DNA of 64,000 nt. Source: Herbaspirillum robiniae. Lineage in GTDB: Bacteria > Pseudomonadota > Gammaproteobacteria > Burkholderiales > Burkholderiaceae_D. The DNA lies in assembly GCF_002213415.1 (NCBI RefSeq), contig NZ_NJGU01000001.1:558001-622000 (forward strand). The letters are read 5' to 3'. The translations under genes were made by a program, and so were the position numbers. Positions 60,804 to 64,000 of the stretch are shown here, one piece after another. Under the pieces are notes generated by a model, which did not search any database, was not told where the DNA came from, and saw only the letters and a list, made by a program, of their open reading frames with translations. The stretch's first letter is position 1. Each line of letters starts with the position of its first letter.

Positions 60804-63230
60804 TCAGGCACGCAATCTGGCGCCGAGCTTTGCGCTCGCAGCTGTCACCAGTGCACTCATCGCAACGTCGACCTTGTCATCCTGGAGGGTGTTTTGAGTA
60901 TCTTGCAAGGTGAATCGGAACGCAAGGCTTTTTTCGTCATTTTCCAGACCACGGCCTTGATATTCATCAAATAAAACAATGGCTTGGATGATACCGCATG
61001 CCGCGTTGCCCTGCTTTTCGGCAGCGAAGACATCCAGCAATTGCTGGGCCGCCACCGACTGCTTGACCACCAGCGCGAGGTCGCGGCTGACCGCCGGGAA
61101 TTTGGAAATTTCGGTGTACGTCGGCAGGTCGCGCTGCTGCAGTGCATCGGCATCCACTTCGAACACGACCGGCGCCAGCGGCAGGTCGTATTTCTGCTGC
61201 CACTTCGGATGCAGCTCGCCGATCGCGCCGATCACTTGCTCGTCCAGCATCACCTGCGCCGAGCGTCCCGGGTGCAGCGCCGGATGTTCGGTCTTGGCGA
61301 AACGCAGGGTGCGCGGCGCGAACAGCGCCTCGAGATCGGCCTTGACGTCGAAGAAATCGACGTTGCGGCCGGCCTGGCCCCACTGCTCCTCGGCCACCGG
61401 GCCGTAGGCCAATGCGGCGATGCGCTTGGGCTGATCGAAACCGGCCACCGACAGCGGACCGTCGACGATGGCGGCGTTCTTCAGGAACACGGCGCCGACC
61501 TCGAAGACGCGGATGCGCGAGGCCTTGCGGTTGATGTTGTAGCGCGCGTTGGCCACCAGGCCGGCGAGCAGCTGCGAACGCATCACGCTCATCTGGCTGG
61601 CGATCGGGTTCTTCAGCTTGATCGGATCGGCGTTGCCGGCGAAGTCGGCTTCCCAGGCGGATTCGACGAAGCTGAAGTTGACCACTTCCTGGTAGTCCTG
61701 GTCGGCCAGCAGGCGGCGGATGGCGAACAGCGAACGGGTGTTTTCCGGCGCGATGCGCATGGCGTTGGCGGCCACCGGCGGCAGCGTCGGAATGTTCTCG
61801 AAGCCATAGACGCGCGCCACTTCCTCGATCAGGTCTTCCTCGATCTCGATGTCGAAACGGTAGGACGGCGGCGTTACCGAGAACAGGCCCGGCTCCTGCG
61901 TGAACGACAGGCCGAGGCGCTTGAAGATGTCGGCCACCATGTCGTCGGTGATCTCGACGCCGATCACCTTGGCCGCGCGCGCGGTGCGCAGCTTGACCGC
62001 TTCGCGCTTGGGCAGGTTGACGATCTGGTCGTCCACCGGGCCGATGCGGGTGTCGGGCGTGCCGCAGATTTCAATCAACAGCGCGGTGATGCGCTCGATG
62101 TGGTCGACCACGGTGGCGAAGTCCACGCCGCGCTCGAAGCGATGCGCGGCATCGGTCGAGAAGTTGTAGCGACGCGCGCGGCCCTGGATCGCCTGCGGGA
62201 ACCAGAATGCGGCTTCGAGGTAGATGTTGGCGGTGTCCAGCGACACGGCGGTGGCGTCGCCGCCCATGATGCCGGCCAGCGATTCGATTTCCTTCTCGTC
62301 GGAGATCACGCCGACCCACTCGTCGACTTCCACGGTATTGCCGTTCAGGAGCTTGAGCGACTCGCCCTTCTTGCCCCAGCGCACATCGAGGCCGCCATGG
62401 ATCTTGTCCAGGTCGAACACGTGCGAGGGACGGCCCAGCTCCAGCATCACGTAGTTGGAGATGTCCACCAGCGCCGAGATCGGGCGCTGGCCGCTGCGCT
62501 CGAGGCGCTGCTTCATCCATTGCGGGGTCGCCGCTTTGGCGTTCAGGCCGCGGATCACGCGGCCGGCGAAACGGCCGCACAGGTCAGGCGCGGAAATGCG
62601 CACCGGCAGCTTCTCGTCCAGGTTGGACGCCGCTGTCTGGAACACCGGCGCCTTCAGCGGCGCGCCGGTCAGCGCCGACACTTCGCGCGCCACGCCCAGC
62701 ACCGACAGGCAGTCGGCCTTGTTGGGCGTGAGCTTGATGGTGAACTTGAGGTCGTTGAGTTGCAGGTAGTCGCGGAAATTCTGGCCGACCGGCGCGTCGT
62801 CGGGCAGCTCCAGCAGGCCGCCATGGTCTTCCGACAGCTTCAGCTCGCGCGCCGAGCACAGCATGCCCTGCGACTCGACGCCGCGCAGCTTGCCGACCTT
62901 GATTTCGAAGGGCTTGCCGTCGGCGCCCGGCGGCAGCACGGCGCCAACCATGGCGCACGGCACCTTCAGGCCCGCGCGCACGTTGGGAGCGCCGCAGACG
63001 ATGTTGAGGATGGTGCCGGTGTGCACGTTGACGCGGCACACGTTCAGGCGATCGGCGTCGGGGTGCTTGCTCACCTCCAGCACTTCGCCCACGACCACGT
63101 TGGTGAAGGGAGGCGCGACCGGCTCGACTTCTTCCACTTCCAGGCCGGACATCGTCAGCAAATGCGAGAGTTCATCCGACGTCATGTTCGGATTGACCAT
63201 CGTGCGCAACCAGTTTTCAGAGAATTGCAT
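60804..63230 (-). CDS. pheT: Phenylalanyl-tRNA synthetase beta subunit
   Basis: PheT forms the alpha2-beta2 synthetase with PheS and carries editing. It has 808 residues, normal length. It starts [20 protein letters not shown]. The N-terminal tRNA-binding (OB) domain contains [20 protein letters not shown]. The B3/B4 editing region contains [20 protein letters not shown]. The B5 region follows, and the C-terminal anticodon-binding FDX-ACB domain is [20 protein letters not shown] and onward. It follows pheS by 67 bases. Confidence 0.97.
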   Translation of the reverse strand: MQFSENWLRTMVNPNMTSDELSHLLTMSGLEVEEVEPVAPPFTNVVVGEVLEVSKHPDADRLNVCRVNVHTGTILNIVCGAPNVRAGLKVPCAMVGAVLPPGADGKPFEIKVGKLRGVESQGMLCSARELKLSEDHGGLLELPDDAPVGQNFRDYLQLNDLKFTIKLTPNKADCLSVLGVAREVSALTGAPLKAPVFQTAASNLDEKLPVRISAPDLCGRFAGRVIRGLNAKAATPQWMKQRLERSGQRPISALVDISNYVMLELGRPSHVFDLDKIHGGLDVRWGKKGESLKLLNGNTVEVDEWVGVISDEKEIESLAGIMGGDATAVSLDTANIYLEAAFWFPQAIQGRARRYNFSTDAAHRFERGVDFATVVDHIERITALLIEICGTPDTRIGPVDDQIVNLPKREAVKLRTARAAKVIGVEITDDMVADIFKRLGLSFTQEPGLFSVTPPSYRFDIEIEEDLIEEVARVYGFENIPTLPPVAANAMRIAPENTRSLFAIRRLLADQDYQEVVNFSFVESAWEADFAGNADPIKLKNPIASQMSVMRSQLLAGLVANARYNINRKASRIRVFEVGAVFLKNAAIVDGPLSVAGFDQPKRIAALAYGPVAEEQWGQAGRNVDFFDVKADLEALFAPRTLRFAKTEHPALHPGRSAQVMLDEQVIGAIGELHPKWQQKYDLPLAPVVFEVDADALQQRDLPTYTEISKFPAVSRDLALVVKQSVAAQQLLDVFAAEKQGNAACGIIQAIVLFDEYQGRGLENDEKSLAFRFTLQDTQNTLQDDKVDVAMSALVTAASAKLGARLRA

Positions 63231-63297
63231 GATTCAGACTTTCAGCTATCAGCCGGACGCGCCGCGCTCTCGCGCGCGGCGCCCTTCGTTATCGGTT

Positions 63298-64000
<703 letters not shown>

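Overview
The window looks like a chromosomal segment of a high-GC betaproteobacterium of the Oxalobacteraceae, most likely Herbaspirillum or a close relative. This rests on protein character and gene order (flgBCDEFGHI with divergent flgA and flgMN; flhB-flhA-flhF-flhG-fliA; an EpsB/D/E/F/G/L exopolysaccharide set with exosortase B; pheS-pheT-ihfA-merR). No rRNA, CRISPR array, transposase, integrase or prophage was seen. One tRNA, tRNA-Pro(GGG), is present.

Region 1 (1-20.3 kb) is motility and chemotaxis. The rod/hook/ring operon flgB-C-D-E-F-G-H-I runs leftward and flgI is cut by the window edge. Divergently lie flgA and then flgM-flgN, the latter behind a textbook FliA (sigma-28) promoter. 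Leftward again come flhB-flhA-flhF-flhG-fliA, then cheZ, cheY, cheB, cheD, cheR and a methyl-accepting chemotaxis protein whose sensor domain is C-terminal. FliA, FlgM (its anti-sigma factor) and FlgN sit together, so the hook-completion checkpoint is encoded here.

Region 2 (20.4-28.1 kb) is mixed. It holds a DmeR/DmeF-type metal-responsive repressor and cation-diffusion exporter with a G-tract operator, two tiny aromatic-rich lipoproteins, tRNA-Pro, an unknown 88-residue protein, a proline-rich membrane-anchored protein, glycerate kinase, a luciferase-like monooxygenase and a PEP-CTERM protein that is a candidate exosortase substrate.

Region 3 (28.1-58.9 kb) is a large exopolysaccharide locus in several transcription units: (a) a leftward acetyltransferase, galE, GT2 glycosyltransferase and acyltransferase group; (b) a rightward Wzx-like flippase, pyruvyl transferase and core-2/I-branching-type glycosyltransferase; (c) a leftward GT2, a GT26-STAS fusion, a sugar nucleotidyltransferase and manC; (d) a secreted protein of unknown function; (e) a leftward 11-gene operon epsL-epsB-epsD-epsE-epsF-epsG-(xrtB-epsI fusion)-wzy-GT4-acyltransferase-acyltransferase/SGNH. 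A PAP2 phosphatase is divergent from it. Together these encode sugar activation (GalE, ManC), lipid-linked initiation (EpsB), glycan assembly and decoration, flipping (Wzx), polymerisation (Wzy-like), length control (EpsF/EpsG), export (EpsE/EpsL), and probably coupling to PEP-CTERM protein sorting (XrtB).

Region 4 (59.3-64 kb) is housekeeping: a GNAT acetyltransferase, then pheS (cut by the window edge)-pheT-ihfA-merR, transcribed leftward.

The least ordinary things seen are the GT26-STAS fusion, the XrtB-EpsI fusion, an EpsG kinase with a GspE/MshE-N-like N-terminus and no tyrosine tail, a FlhG with a degenerate P-loop, the chemoreceptor with reversed domain order, and the unknown secreted protein inside the EPS locus. 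All function calls are by reading motifs; no database search was run.
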